A DNA stretch of 16,255 nt from an uncultured Clostridium sp. (GTDB taxonomy: Bacteria; Bacillota_A; Clostridia; Lachnospirales; Lachnospiraceae), in contig CAMWKN010000004.1 in assembly GCA_947174825.1 (NCBI GenBank), positions 1 through 16,255 of the forward strand. The letters are read 5' to 3'. Below the pieces are notes generated by a model. The model saw only the letters and a program-made list of their open reading frames with translations, had not been told where the DNA came from and did no database searches. A program made the translations under genes and the position numbers. Below are positions 6,377 to 13,476 of this stretch, piece by piece (position 1 is the stretch's first letter; every line of letters starts with the position of its first letter).

Positions 6377-7429
6377 ATGAATGATAGTATTCTACAAGAA
6401 GATATCGAGCAAATTGTACACAGTAATATCCCTTTTGATCAATTATCCGGATGTACTATATTTGTCACCGGAGCTACCGGATTAATTGGATCATTACTGG
6501 TAAAATCCCTTTTACGGGCAAATATGCTTCTGCACACAGATATTTGTGTTGTGGCACTCGTCCGAAATTTAGAAAAAGCAAAGAATATTTTCAGCGATCA
6601 CTTGAATACTGACAGACTGAGTTTTTGTGAAGGAGATATAGTCCATTCCATTCAATATGCAGGAAAAATAGATTATATTATGCATGGGGCAAATTCTACA
6701 GATTCCAAGTTTTTTGTCTCCAATCCGGTAGATACTATTATGACTACTGTAAATGGTACAAGGAATATACTGGAATTTGCCAGAGAGAAACAAATCCAAG
6801 GAATGATTTTCCTATCTTCCTTGGAAATATATGGAATACCAGATGGCCAATCCGAATTGATCTCTGAGAACCAATATGGTTATATTGATCCATTAGCTGT
6901 CAGAAGCAGTTATTCGGAAGGAAAGAGAATGGCAGAGTGTTTATGCGTTTCCTATGCCCAGCAATATCATGTCCCAGTGAAGATTGCCAGATTGGCACAA
7001 ACTTTCGGGGCAGGTGTCAGTTATAATGATCCAAGGGTGTTTGCTGATTTTGCCAGAAGCGTCATTGAAAAGCGTAATATTATACTGCATACAAAAGGAA
7101 AAACCGTCCGCAGTTATTGTTATACTTCTGATGCTATCAGGGCAATCCTTTTCCTATTATTAAGAGGCGAAACAGCAGAAGCATATAATGTAACAAATAT
7201 GAAAACAGCTATTTCCATTTCAGATATGGCACATATGGTTTGTGATTTATTTCCCGAATCAGGTAGTATCGTCGAATATGATATTCCTAAAGAGATCCAT
7301 TCCTTTGGATACAATCCGGAAATGATTATCCGTCTGGACAGTAGCAAGTTAGTTACTTTGGGATGGCAGGCACAAATTGATTTACAAGAAATGTTTCGAC
7401 GTCTGATCAGCAGTATGCGAGATATGTAA
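6377..7429 (+). CDS. NAD-dependent epimerase/dehydratase (extended SDR)
   Basis: This 350-residue extended short-chain dehydrogenase has the NAD-binding TGATGLIG at 31-38 and the catalytic set S147/S148 (FLSSLEIYG), Y179 and K183 (SSYSEGKR). The IARLAQTFG stretch and the C-terminal half are typical of nucleotide-sugar epimerases, dehydratases and decarboxylases. It most resembles the UDP-glucuronate decarboxylase and dTDP-glucose dehydratase branch in layout, but the substrate is open. Because it follows a cytidylyltransferase, a CDP-linked sugar or alditol substrate is possible; this is inference. An AGGAAGGA stretch lies 12 nt before the ATG, which is a rather long spacing. It is cytoplasmic, with no signal peptide or membrane segment. 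Confidence 0.88.
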   Translation: MNDSILQEDIEQIVHSNIPFDQLSGCTIFVTGATGLIGSLLVKSLLRANMLLHTDICVVALVRNLEKAKNIFSDHLNTDRLSFCEGDIVHSIQYAGKIDYIMHGANSTDSKFFVSNPVDTIMTTVNGTRNILEFAREKQIQGMIFLSSLEIYGIPDGQSELISENQYGYIDPLAVRSSYSEGKRMAECLCVSYAQQYHVPVKIARLAQTFGAGVSYNDPRVFADFARSVIEKRNIILHTKGKTVRSYCYTSDAIRAILFLLLRGETAEAYNVTNMKTAISISDMAHMVCDLFPESGSIVEYDIPKEIHSFGYNPEMIIRLDSSKLVTLGWQAQIDLQEMFRRLISSMRDM

Positions 7430-7466
7430 ACATTTAATTTTGTTATTCAGAGAGGAATTAGAAAAG

Positions 7467-9350
7467 ATGGACAGAATCTTAATTGACGGAGCAGATGTCA
7501 GATATGATTATATATTATTTCCTTTTGATCAGGTGCCCGCAAAGTCCAAAATTATTTTGTATGGTGCAGGAGATATTGGAAAAATCCTGTATGAACAGAT
7601 TGAAAAGACAAACTATTGCGAGATAATTGCTTTTGCCGATTTAGCGGCAAAGGGAATTCATTTTGCCAAAAAAATGCCGCCTTGTATTTTGCCATCAGAA
7701 ATTGCAAATTATTCTTTTGATTATATCGTTCTTTCCAAAACCAGAGGAGCAAACCTGATTGCCGATGACTTATTAAAATTAGGAATAGAAAAAGAAAAGA
7801 TTATCCTTTTGTCAGATCATAATATCATTCCAATGGAAATGAACCGTTTCGAAGCTTATATGGAGAAAAAAGACGGATTAGACCGCTTAATCGAATGCTA
7901 TGAGAAAAATCTGTCCGAAGATGAAATCTATGCACAGTGCAATAAATATATCATCGAAGAAAAGATATTCACAGATAGAATAAACCTGCTAGATTGGTAT
8001 TCTTTCGAGCAGAATAAAGATGTCTTATTAATCAATGAAACCTTTGGGATATTAACCTCCTACTTCCAGGGAATATCCAACCGGGTTACCGTCATACCTG
8101 AAAATGAAAAATATAAAAAACTAAACAAACTCAAAAATGCCCAGCATCATAACATAAGCTATTTTGATACCTTAGCCGAAACGAACGGGCAAAGCTACGA
8201 CTATATTATCGTATTGGGACAGGCTTCGTGGAATCAAGATATTTTTGAGCAATTAAGTCGATTACTGAAGCAGCCAACCGGCACACTGTTTCTGGCAGGG
8301 GAAAACAAATATAGCTTCCGACATTGGGGCAAAATGGCAGATCGCGATACCGCAGGCAATGTATTTGAAGGAATTGATATCACTGAAATGCAAAGCCAGA
8401 TAGCGCACGATTTCCCCCAATACAGGATAAGCACCTATTTTCCTGTCTTTTCTTATGACTGTCCGGAACGGATTTATACAAAAAGCTATCTGCCGGAATT
8501 TTCTTCCATGCGTGGCAACAGCTTTACACACCTAGATTTGGATGTTCTATATGATGCTGTAGCCATCTCCGGAACATATGCATGGCATTCCGATGCATTC
8601 TTGTTGGTAGTCGAACCGGCACAAAAGGAAGAAAATAATTTTCTTTATCTGAATTATAAGAGAAAACGCAAGCCGGAATTAGCGATTGTAACCACGATAC
8701 GTCAAGAAAATAATACAAAATACGTCTACAAACAGGCTCTCTATCATGCTGGAAACCGTCATGTGTTGTCAATGATGGATAATCAGTTCCATTTGAGCAA
8801 AGTATATTCGGCATTCCAGACTGCCGGTATTAAAAAAGTAACTGATAATACCGTGCAATTTCCTTTTCTAATGGGAGAATCTCTGGACTATTTATTATGG
8901 AAACAACATGGAAATCTGGATATAGTATTAGATACCTTACTGGAATATTCCAAAAGAATGAAGTGCATTAACGAGGAATATCAGAAAGAGTTTTCTCTTT
9001 CACAGGAATTTATAGATATATTTGGCGTGATAGATTATACCGGTATGGCTGTAAAATACGGTAATGCAGATGCAATTTTCGATAACATTATTATTCAGGA
9101 CGGACAATGGACATTTTTTGATTATGAATGGGTTTTTCCATTTTTTATTCCGATAAACTTTCCAATTTATCGTGCGACAGAGGTTTTCTTAAGAAAATAT
9201 AAAAGATATTTCAAAAAATCATTTGTTGCAAAAGTATGGGAATGCATCGGTATTTCCGCAGAAGAACAACGTATCTATCAGATCATGAATGAAAAACTAT
9301 GGAAATATTTTACGGAACAGGATGTAGACCGTTCCAGTTTTGTTAAGTAA
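7467..9350 (+). CDS. Three-domain protein: Rossmann, methyltransferase-like and kinase-like (WbdD-like arrangement)
   Basis: At 627 residues this is the largest protein of the operon. Residues about 28-120 are a Rossmann domain (IILYGAGDIGKIL, IIAFADLAAKG). Residues about 184-280 resemble a class I methyltransferase core (DVLLINETFGILTSYF, then YDYIIVLGQASW). Residues about 395-570 resemble an aminoglycoside-phosphotransferase/choline-kinase fold: K422 as candidate ATP lysine, N533-A-D535 and N540 in place of HGDxxxxN, and D552 in FFDYEW as the metal-binding Asp. The usual catalytic-loop His is Asn here. Methyltransferase plus kinase recalls WbdD, which caps O9a O-antigen with methyl phosphate. 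The likeness is by eye, so a capping role is only a suggestion. A TTG at 7440 is possible, but ATG 7467 follows AGAGAGGA at about 10 nt and is preferred. Confidence 0.7.
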   Translation: MDRILIDGADVRYDYILFPFDQVPAKSKIILYGAGDIGKILYEQIEKTNYCEIIAFADLAAKGIHFAKKMPPCILPSEIANYSFDYIVLSKTRGANLIADDLLKLGIEKEKIILLSDHNIIPMEMNRFEAYMEKKDGLDRLIECYEKNLSEDEIYAQCNKYIIEEKIFTDRINLLDWYSFEQNKDVLLINETFGILTSYFQGISNRVTVIPENEKYKKLNKLKNAQHHNISYFDTLAETNGQSYDYIIVLGQASWNQDIFEQLSRLLKQPTGTLFLAGENKYSFRHWGKMADRDTAGNVFEGIDITEMQSQIAHDFPQYRISTYFPVFSYDCPERIYTKSYLPEFSSMRGNSFTHLDLDVLYDAVAISGTYAWHSDAFLLVVEPAQKEENNFLYLNYKRKRKPELAIVTTIRQENNTKYVYKQALYHAGNRHVLSMMDNQFHLSKVYSAFQTAGIKKVTDNTVQFPFLMGESLDYLLWKQHGNLDIVLDTLLEYSKRMKCINEEYQKEFSLSQEFIDIFGVIDYTGMAVKYGNADAIFDNIIIQDGQWTFFDYEWVFPFFIPINFPIYRATEVFLRKYKRYFKKSFVAKVWECIGISAEEQRIYQIMNEKLWKYFTEQDVDRSSFVK

Positions 9351-9363
9351 GGAGACAGAAATT

Positions 9364-9606
9364 ATGGGTGAAAAAATCAGAGATATTACCCAGCTTCATC
9401 TCGGGGGAGGTTCCTTTATGCTGGAACTGAATGAACCCCTGCAGATGGGTCGGGAACGGCAGATTCATATCCAAAACGATAAATTTCGCTTTGAATGTGC
9501 CGAATCAGATATCTTAGCTATGTTATGCGGCGTCGTCCAGGCAAATAAGGAATTGGAAAAAATAAAAAGGGGAAATGATGCGGATGTTTTATGGAAAACT
9601 AAATGA
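9364..9606 (+). CDS. Small conserved-looking protein sharing a short domain with the gene at 10196
   Basis: An 80-residue acidic protein of unknown function. The track QIHIQNDKFRFECAESDI (33-50) followed by a helix resembles AIHIHYDNIRLDLSIKELK in the protein starting at 10196, suggesting a shared small domain of a strand pair plus a helix. The frame is open upstream to 9340, but AAGGAG lies 10 nt before ATG 9364, so that start is used. It begins 13 bp after the preceding stop and its end overlaps the next gene by about 29 bp, which indicates translational coupling. There is no signal peptide, membrane segment or catalytic motif. It may be an adaptor, but this is a guess. Confidence 0.7.
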   Translation: MGEKIRDITQLHLGGGSFMLELNEPLQMGRERQIHIQNDKFRFECAESDILAMLCGVVQANKELEKIKRGNDADVLWKTK

Positions 9607-10183
9607 CTGGAAAATTCAATACGTAAAACTGAAATGTAAAGCATTGGAGCTATATGGAACAGATGAGGCAATCCTGGTTCATCCGAACGATAGAAAGGCA
9701 TTGTTTGGCTTCATGAAATCCGAACGATTCAAATTGATCCCCCATAAGGAGGGACGAGAATCCGGATTTGTATTTCTTTATTCCATGCATCCGTTGGAAT
9801 GCTGGCAATCCAGTCAGGGAACTACCATTACGGTATTCTATCAGCTGGGATGTCATGGATTACTTCCATGCTCTTATATCCCACTGGATAAAACCATCAA
9901 CAAAGCTGTCTGGAAAAATCGGTATCTAAAACAGGATGTATTTTATATGGATCTACAGGAACAAATGATATTTGTACTGGTTCAGGCGATTTTTCATTTC
10001 AAAGAATTTACACCTGATTTGATCCATTTTATCGAAACACATTCTAATGTGTTAGAAAATGAGGAATGGCAGAATAAACTAAGGGTGGTATTTTTTGGTT
10101 TTACGGAAAGACTGCTTTCATTGTTAAAAAACCGACAGTACACAGCGATTGTAATGGAATACATAACATTTCAGGACTATTAA
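9578..10183 (+). CDS. Nucleotidyltransferase-like protein lacking the acidic catalytic motif (tentative)
   Basis: About 201 residues with no confident family match. The layout (GTDEAILVHPNDRKALFGFM near the N-terminus, then LDKTINKAVWKNRYL and VFYMDLQEQMIFVLVQAIFHF) resembles by eye the nucleotidyltransferase encoded at 11739-12377 (HADLDILCDNKEEM, then RHWQRAML and FYVMDEENYFYSLTYHALI). The DxD and third Asp that would bind metal are not present, so if related it is probably inactive or divergent. Three in-frame ATGs occur at 9575, 9578 and 9584. AAGGGG ends at 9572, so 9578 has the best spacing (5 nt), with 9584 possible. It overlaps the preceding gene. The product should be soluble and cytoplasmic. 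Confidence 0.72.
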   Translation: MRMFYGKLNDWKIQYVKLKCKALELYGTDEAILVHPNDRKALFGFMKSERFKLIPHKEGRESGFVFLYSMHPLECWQSSQGTTITVFYQLGCHGLLPCSYIPLDKTINKAVWKNRYLKQDVFYMDLQEQMIFVLVQAIFHFKEFTPDLIHFIETHSNVLENEEWQNKLRVVFFGFTERLLSLLKNRQYTAIVMEYITFQDY

Positions 10184-10195
10184 GGAGGAGGGAAT

Positions 10196-11140
10196 ATGAG
10201 TAATCCAGGTGTGATTAAACTGACAGAAAACACCATTGATGGAAAACGATTTGTCATAGAAGATAATATCGGAGAGGCAATTCATATTCACTATGACAAT
10301 ATCCGATTGGATCTAAGCATAAAGGAATTGAAAGAATTAGGAAAAAGTGCAGAGAAAGCATTAGTACAGCTACTGGAAATACCTGGTTTTACTACCGAAA
10401 AAATGGATCCTGAACTGCTGACCCGGCTGGCAGGGATTTTGCCGGATTTAGAAAAGATTGAGAAAACAGAAATCCCTGCTGCACAGTTATCCGTCATATT
10501 GGAAGAAAACCGATATATGCCGATGGATCTGCCAAAAGCATGCGGCAGATACCAATATCAGACAGAATATAAAGATTTTGAGGTCTCTTTGTTTAATGAT
10601 GAGAATTACATCATGGGCGGATTTGACGCTGCTATGTTTCTGTATCAACAGAATCCGGAGCAAAATATACCTGTGACCAGATATTACTTTAAAGAGAAGA
10701 AACACAGCTATAATTACCAAAAGGTAAGCGAGCAAATGGAACGATACCGACATTGCCAGGAAATCATTCGGAACGAACTGGATCAGCTGCCGCCCGAAGC
10801 TAAAATTGCATTTCGTGGTGGTGGCATACACATGGAACGAATTATGGCATTGATGCCGCAAAATTGTAATGTTGTATGTGTGATTGAAAAAAATGCGGCA
10901 AAAAATTACGATTTACAACAGAATAATACGATACCTCTCTCTCAGATTGATGAAGTGGAATTTGATACCGTCATTATTTCGTCTTTTGGCTATCGGACAG
11001 AAATGTATGAGGAATTACAGAATGTTTTTCATGGAAGAATCATTGATTTTTATGATCTGTTTCAGGAAAATGGATATCAATTTAAAAAACCTTATTACAT
11101 GATAGAGGTATTGGAAAACTGGGTTACTCTAACAGAATGA
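10196..11140 (+). CDS. Unknown protein with small N-terminal domain and C-terminal Rossmann domain
   Basis: This 314-residue protein has three parts. Residues about 27-60 carry the short domain AIHIHYDNIRLDLSIKELK shared with the 80-residue protein encoded at 9364. The middle, about 65-195, is charged and not recognised. Residues about 200-295 form a Rossmann-like domain (KIAFRGGGIHMERIMAL, VVCVIEKNAAKNY, FDTVIISSFGYRTEM, GRIIDFYDLF) of the kind found in four other proteins here. Such domains often bind nucleotides or nucleotide-sugars, but no enzymatic residues are evident. AAGGAGGAG precedes ATG 10196, and the gap to the previous gene is 12 bp. No membrane segment is present. A structural or regulatory role in the same glycan pathway is likely but unproven. 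Confidence 0.78.
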   Translation: MSNPGVIKLTENTIDGKRFVIEDNIGEAIHIHYDNIRLDLSIKELKELGKSAEKALVQLLEIPGFTTEKMDPELLTRLAGILPDLEKIEKTEIPAAQLSVILEENRYMPMDLPKACGRYQYQTEYKDFEVSLFNDENYIMGGFDAAMFLYQQNPEQNIPVTRYYFKEKKHSYNYQKVSEQMERYRHCQEIIRNELDQLPPEAKIAFRGGGIHMERIMALMPQNCNVVCVIEKNAAKNYDLQQNNTIPLSQIDEVEFDTVIISSFGYRTEMYEELQNVFHGRIIDFYDLFQENGYQFKKPYYMIEVLENWVTLTE

Positions 11141-11185
11141 ATGCAAGCATTCTACAAAATATATCTTTTATTGAGGTGACAGAAT

Positions 11186-11689
11186 ATGAAAAAAAGAAAT
11201 TATTTATGGGGCTGTTTATTAGGTGGCATAACCATTGCCGCAGAAGGTACTGCCATATATTATTTAATCAAGGCACTGAAAAACCGTATAAATTTCGCAG
11301 ACCGCTACGCAGCATATTATAGCTTATTAAACCAGGTTATGGAAAATAAAAAGGAACAGGTTGATATGTCCAAATATTTTAAGGATCATGGAAACAAAAA
11401 AATAGCAATCTATGGCAGAGGCAGTCTCGGTAACCTCTTTTATGATGAAATCAAGGATAAGAATTGTGAGATCGTATGCTTTATTGATAAAAATGCCGGA
11501 AATATTTATTTTGATGGTGATAATAATATTCCGGTAGTCGGCATAAACGAAAAAGATATCATACAGCAGGCAGAAGTCATCGTAGTAACTCCGGTCTTTG
11601 ATTATGATGAAATAACGGAGGATTTGTTTAATAAGGGAATATGTAATGACATGATTTCACTGGAAGACGTTGTATATTATAACGAGTAA
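11186..11689 (+). CDS. Membrane-anchored Rossmann-domain protein
   Basis: This 167-residue protein begins with MKKRN and one hydrophobic helix (about 6-30, LWGCLLGGITIAAEGTAIYY), then a charged linker, then a Rossmann domain at about 69-160 (KIAIYGRGSLGNLFYDEI, IVCFIDKNAGN, VIVVTPVFDYDE, GICNDMISLEDV). The basic N-terminus and lack of a cleavage motif suggest a signal anchor with the domain next to the membrane; cytoplasmic placement is more likely given the nucleotide-binding fold, but topology is not settled. It is the only protein of the operon with a membrane segment and could tether the others to a lipid-linked acceptor. GAGGTGA at 11173-11179 supports ATG 11186. An alternative in-frame start does not exist nearby. 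Confidence 0.75.
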   Translation: MKKRNYLWGCLLGGITIAAEGTAIYYLIKALKNRINFADRYAAYYSLLNQVMENKKEQVDMSKYFKDHGNKKIAIYGRGSLGNLFYDEIKDKNCEIVCFIDKNAGNIYFDGDNNIPVVGINEKDIIQQAEVIVVTPVFDYDEITEDLFNKGICNDMISLEDVVYYNE

Positions 11690-11738
11690 GCAGTTAAGAA
11701 TAAATGAAATAATGCAACAAAATATATGAGGTATTGTT

Positions 11739-12377
11739 ATGAAAAAAGAATGGAAAAGTTTTCGGGAAATGTTTGAGGCAATGAATCAAAACGTAAATTA
11801 TGTAATCCTGCGCAACTATGAATTCCTGGGACAGGAGAAACTGGATAAAAGACATGCGGATCTGGATATTTTATGTGACAATAAAGAAGAAATGATCTCA
11901 TTGACGGGAGCCAAACCTTGGGATCAGATAGATGATGGTATTCGTTATGCCGTAAAAATAAATAATCAGAGAATTCATATGGATATCCGGGAAATTGGTG
12001 ATGGCTATTATGACAGACACTGGCAAAGAGCCATGCTGAAAAAACGGACTCTGTTTCTGGATTCTTTCTATGTAATGGACGAAGAAAATTATTTCTATTC
12101 CCTGACCTATCATGCACTGATTCAAAAAACCCATGTCAGTTCAGATTACCAGAAAATGCTAGTCGCTTTTGCAAAGAAGTTTGATATTTATGTTAACCGT
12201 GTATCAGAACTGAAGACATATTTATTTCGTTACATGAAGCAAAAGCGCTATTATGTTACATGCGCTAAGTCTGGAATATATATCATCAACTTTAAAAATA
12301 TTCCACTTGCTTTACTTAGGATTAATCCATATTTCTATTTGCAGGCAAAAATAAAGGAATTTAAGACCTATCTTTAA
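11739..12377 (+). CDS. Nucleotidyltransferase-fold protein
   Basis: This 212-residue protein shows a pol-beta-type nucleotidyltransferase signature: RHADLDILCDN with D41 and D43, and a third candidate metal-binding Asp at D82 in RIHMDIREIGDG. A helical region follows (FYVMDEENYFYSLTYHALIQKTH read in parts at about 108-130). The residue set is compatible with transfer of a nucleotidyl or phospho-alcohol group, as in LicD-type and related enzymes of surface glycan loci, but the family cannot be fixed by eye. The pair of nucleotidyltransferase-like proteins (this one and LicD) in one operon suggests more than one phospho-decoration. GAGGT precedes ATG 11739 by 7 nt. It lies 49 bp after the previous gene and 22 bp before the next. 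Confidence 0.75.
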   Translation: MKKEWKSFREMFEAMNQNVNYVILRNYEFLGQEKLDKRHADLDILCDNKEEMISLTGAKPWDQIDDGIRYAVKINNQRIHMDIREIGDGYYDRHWQRAMLKKRTLFLDSFYVMDEENYFYSLTYHALIQKTHVSSDYQKMLVAFAKKFDIYVNRVSELKTYLFRYMKQKRYYVTCAKSGIYIINFKNIPLALLRINPYFYLQAKIKEFKTYL

Positions 12378-12399
12378 TTAGAAAAGAGAGTGAAAGAAT

Positions 12400-13476
12400 A
12401 TGTTTGAGAAAATATTTCAAGACATTGCAACAAACAAAGGGGATCGAGAAATATTGATCTGGGGAGCATGGTCGCGCGGTCAACAGATAGAAACCATTTT
12501 GAAAGAAAACTCCCTAACAGTTTCCGGATATATTGACAAATCCAAATGTGACGAAACATATAATAATCTTCCATGTTTTTCATCAGTTGTATTAAATCCG
12601 GAAAAATATTATATTGTAGTCTCTCTGGTGGAACATGATTCCGTAATTTCTACATTGAGCAAAGCCGGATATGAGGAATATAAAGATTATTTTTATCCCG
12701 ATAAAAAAATTAAAATTGTGCAATGCAAGCAATCATTTTTAGATTATGTCGGAAACAACATTCAAGGCACATTGGCATTAGATAAGTTAAACAGTACAAT
12801 CTGTATGTCTGGTGCGTCTTCTCTTATTATCCACGACAATGCAAAAATAGGAAGAAATGTCTGCATATCCCTGGCATGGAACTCAACAATAGAAATTGGC
12901 GCAAATGTTACACTGGCTGATGGGTGTAAAATTTCCGCTTCAGATAACAGTTATATATCCATAGGAAAACACTCTGTAATACGAAAAAATTCCTGTGTGC
13001 TGGCAAAAGATTACTCTAAAATATCCATTGGCAATCATGTTGATGTTGGGCATAATACAGAAATCAAAATAAAGAACCATAATTCCTTACATATTGGTGA
13101 GCATACATTATTATCTTATTATGTTATGATACGAGGAGGCGATGGACACGCTATTGTCGATTTAGATAAAAAAAGAATCTGTAATGCTCAGAAAAATGTA
13201 TACATTGGAAATCATGTATGGATATGTATATGCGCTACAATTTTGGGTGGTTCCTACATAGATTCCCATTCTATTGTAGGGGCCAATGCACTCGTCAACA
13301 AAGCATTCCCTCCTCATGTTATGATAGCCGGAAATCCGGCTCATATCATCAGAGAACAAGTTGACTGGCATATGAATGAAAATGTCACATGGGAGGACTA
13401 TTTGAAAGAAACTACTATCCAATCAGCACTTCTTTCCCACGAAACGCAAAGCCGTAATGACGAATCTGCTCTTTAA
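12400..13476 (+). CDS. Rossmann domain fused to hexapeptide-repeat acyltransferase
   Basis: This 358-residue protein has an N-terminal Rossmann-like domain at about 16-105 (EILIWGAWSRGQQIETIL, VSGYIDKSKCD, YYIVVSLVEHD) and a left-handed beta-helix at about 135-318 built of hexapeptide repeats (IEIGANV, ISIGKHSVI, ISIGNHVDVG, LHIGEHTL, VYIGNHVWI, SIVGANALV). The C-terminal IAGNPAHIIRE is typical of sugar O- or N-acetyltransferases, and H250 in GGDGH is the likely catalytic base. It probably acetylates a sugar or nucleotide-sugar using acetyl-CoA. The domain pair recalls PglD-like enzymes, which join a sugar-binding Rossmann domain to a beta-helix, although the Rossmann domain here is longer. 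It is the last gene of the operon. Its last 62 bp overlap the convergent AAA-ATPase gene, and the final 17 or so residues look like a tail read from that DNA. Confidence 0.9.
   Translation: MFEKIFQDIATNKGDREILIWGAWSRGQQIETILKENSLTVSGYIDKSKCDETYNNLPCFSSVVLNPEKYYIVVSLVEHDSVISTLSKAGYEEYKDYFYPDKKIKIVQCKQSFLDYVGNNIQGTLALDKLNSTICMSGASSLIIHDNAKIGRNVCISLAWNSTIEIGANVTLADGCKISASDNSYISIGKHSVIRKNSCVLAKDYSKISIGNHVDVGHNTEIKIKNHNSLHIGEHTLLSYYVMIRGGDGHAIVDLDKKRICNAQKNVYIGNHVWICICATILGGSYIDSHSIVGANALVNKAFPPHVMIAGNPAHIIREQVDWHMNENVTWEDYLKETTIQSALLSHETQSRNDESAL

Noticed and set aside
7440..7466. TTG start at 7440 for the three-domain protein
   Set aside because: No ribosome site precedes it; ATG 7467 follows AGAGAGGA at about 10 nt.
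10487..10861. 124-residue minus-strand frame inside the gene at 10196, with a hydrophobic stretch
   Set aside because: It lies wholly opposite a well-supported gene, has no ribosome site, and its hydrophobicity follows from the reverse of the coding strand.
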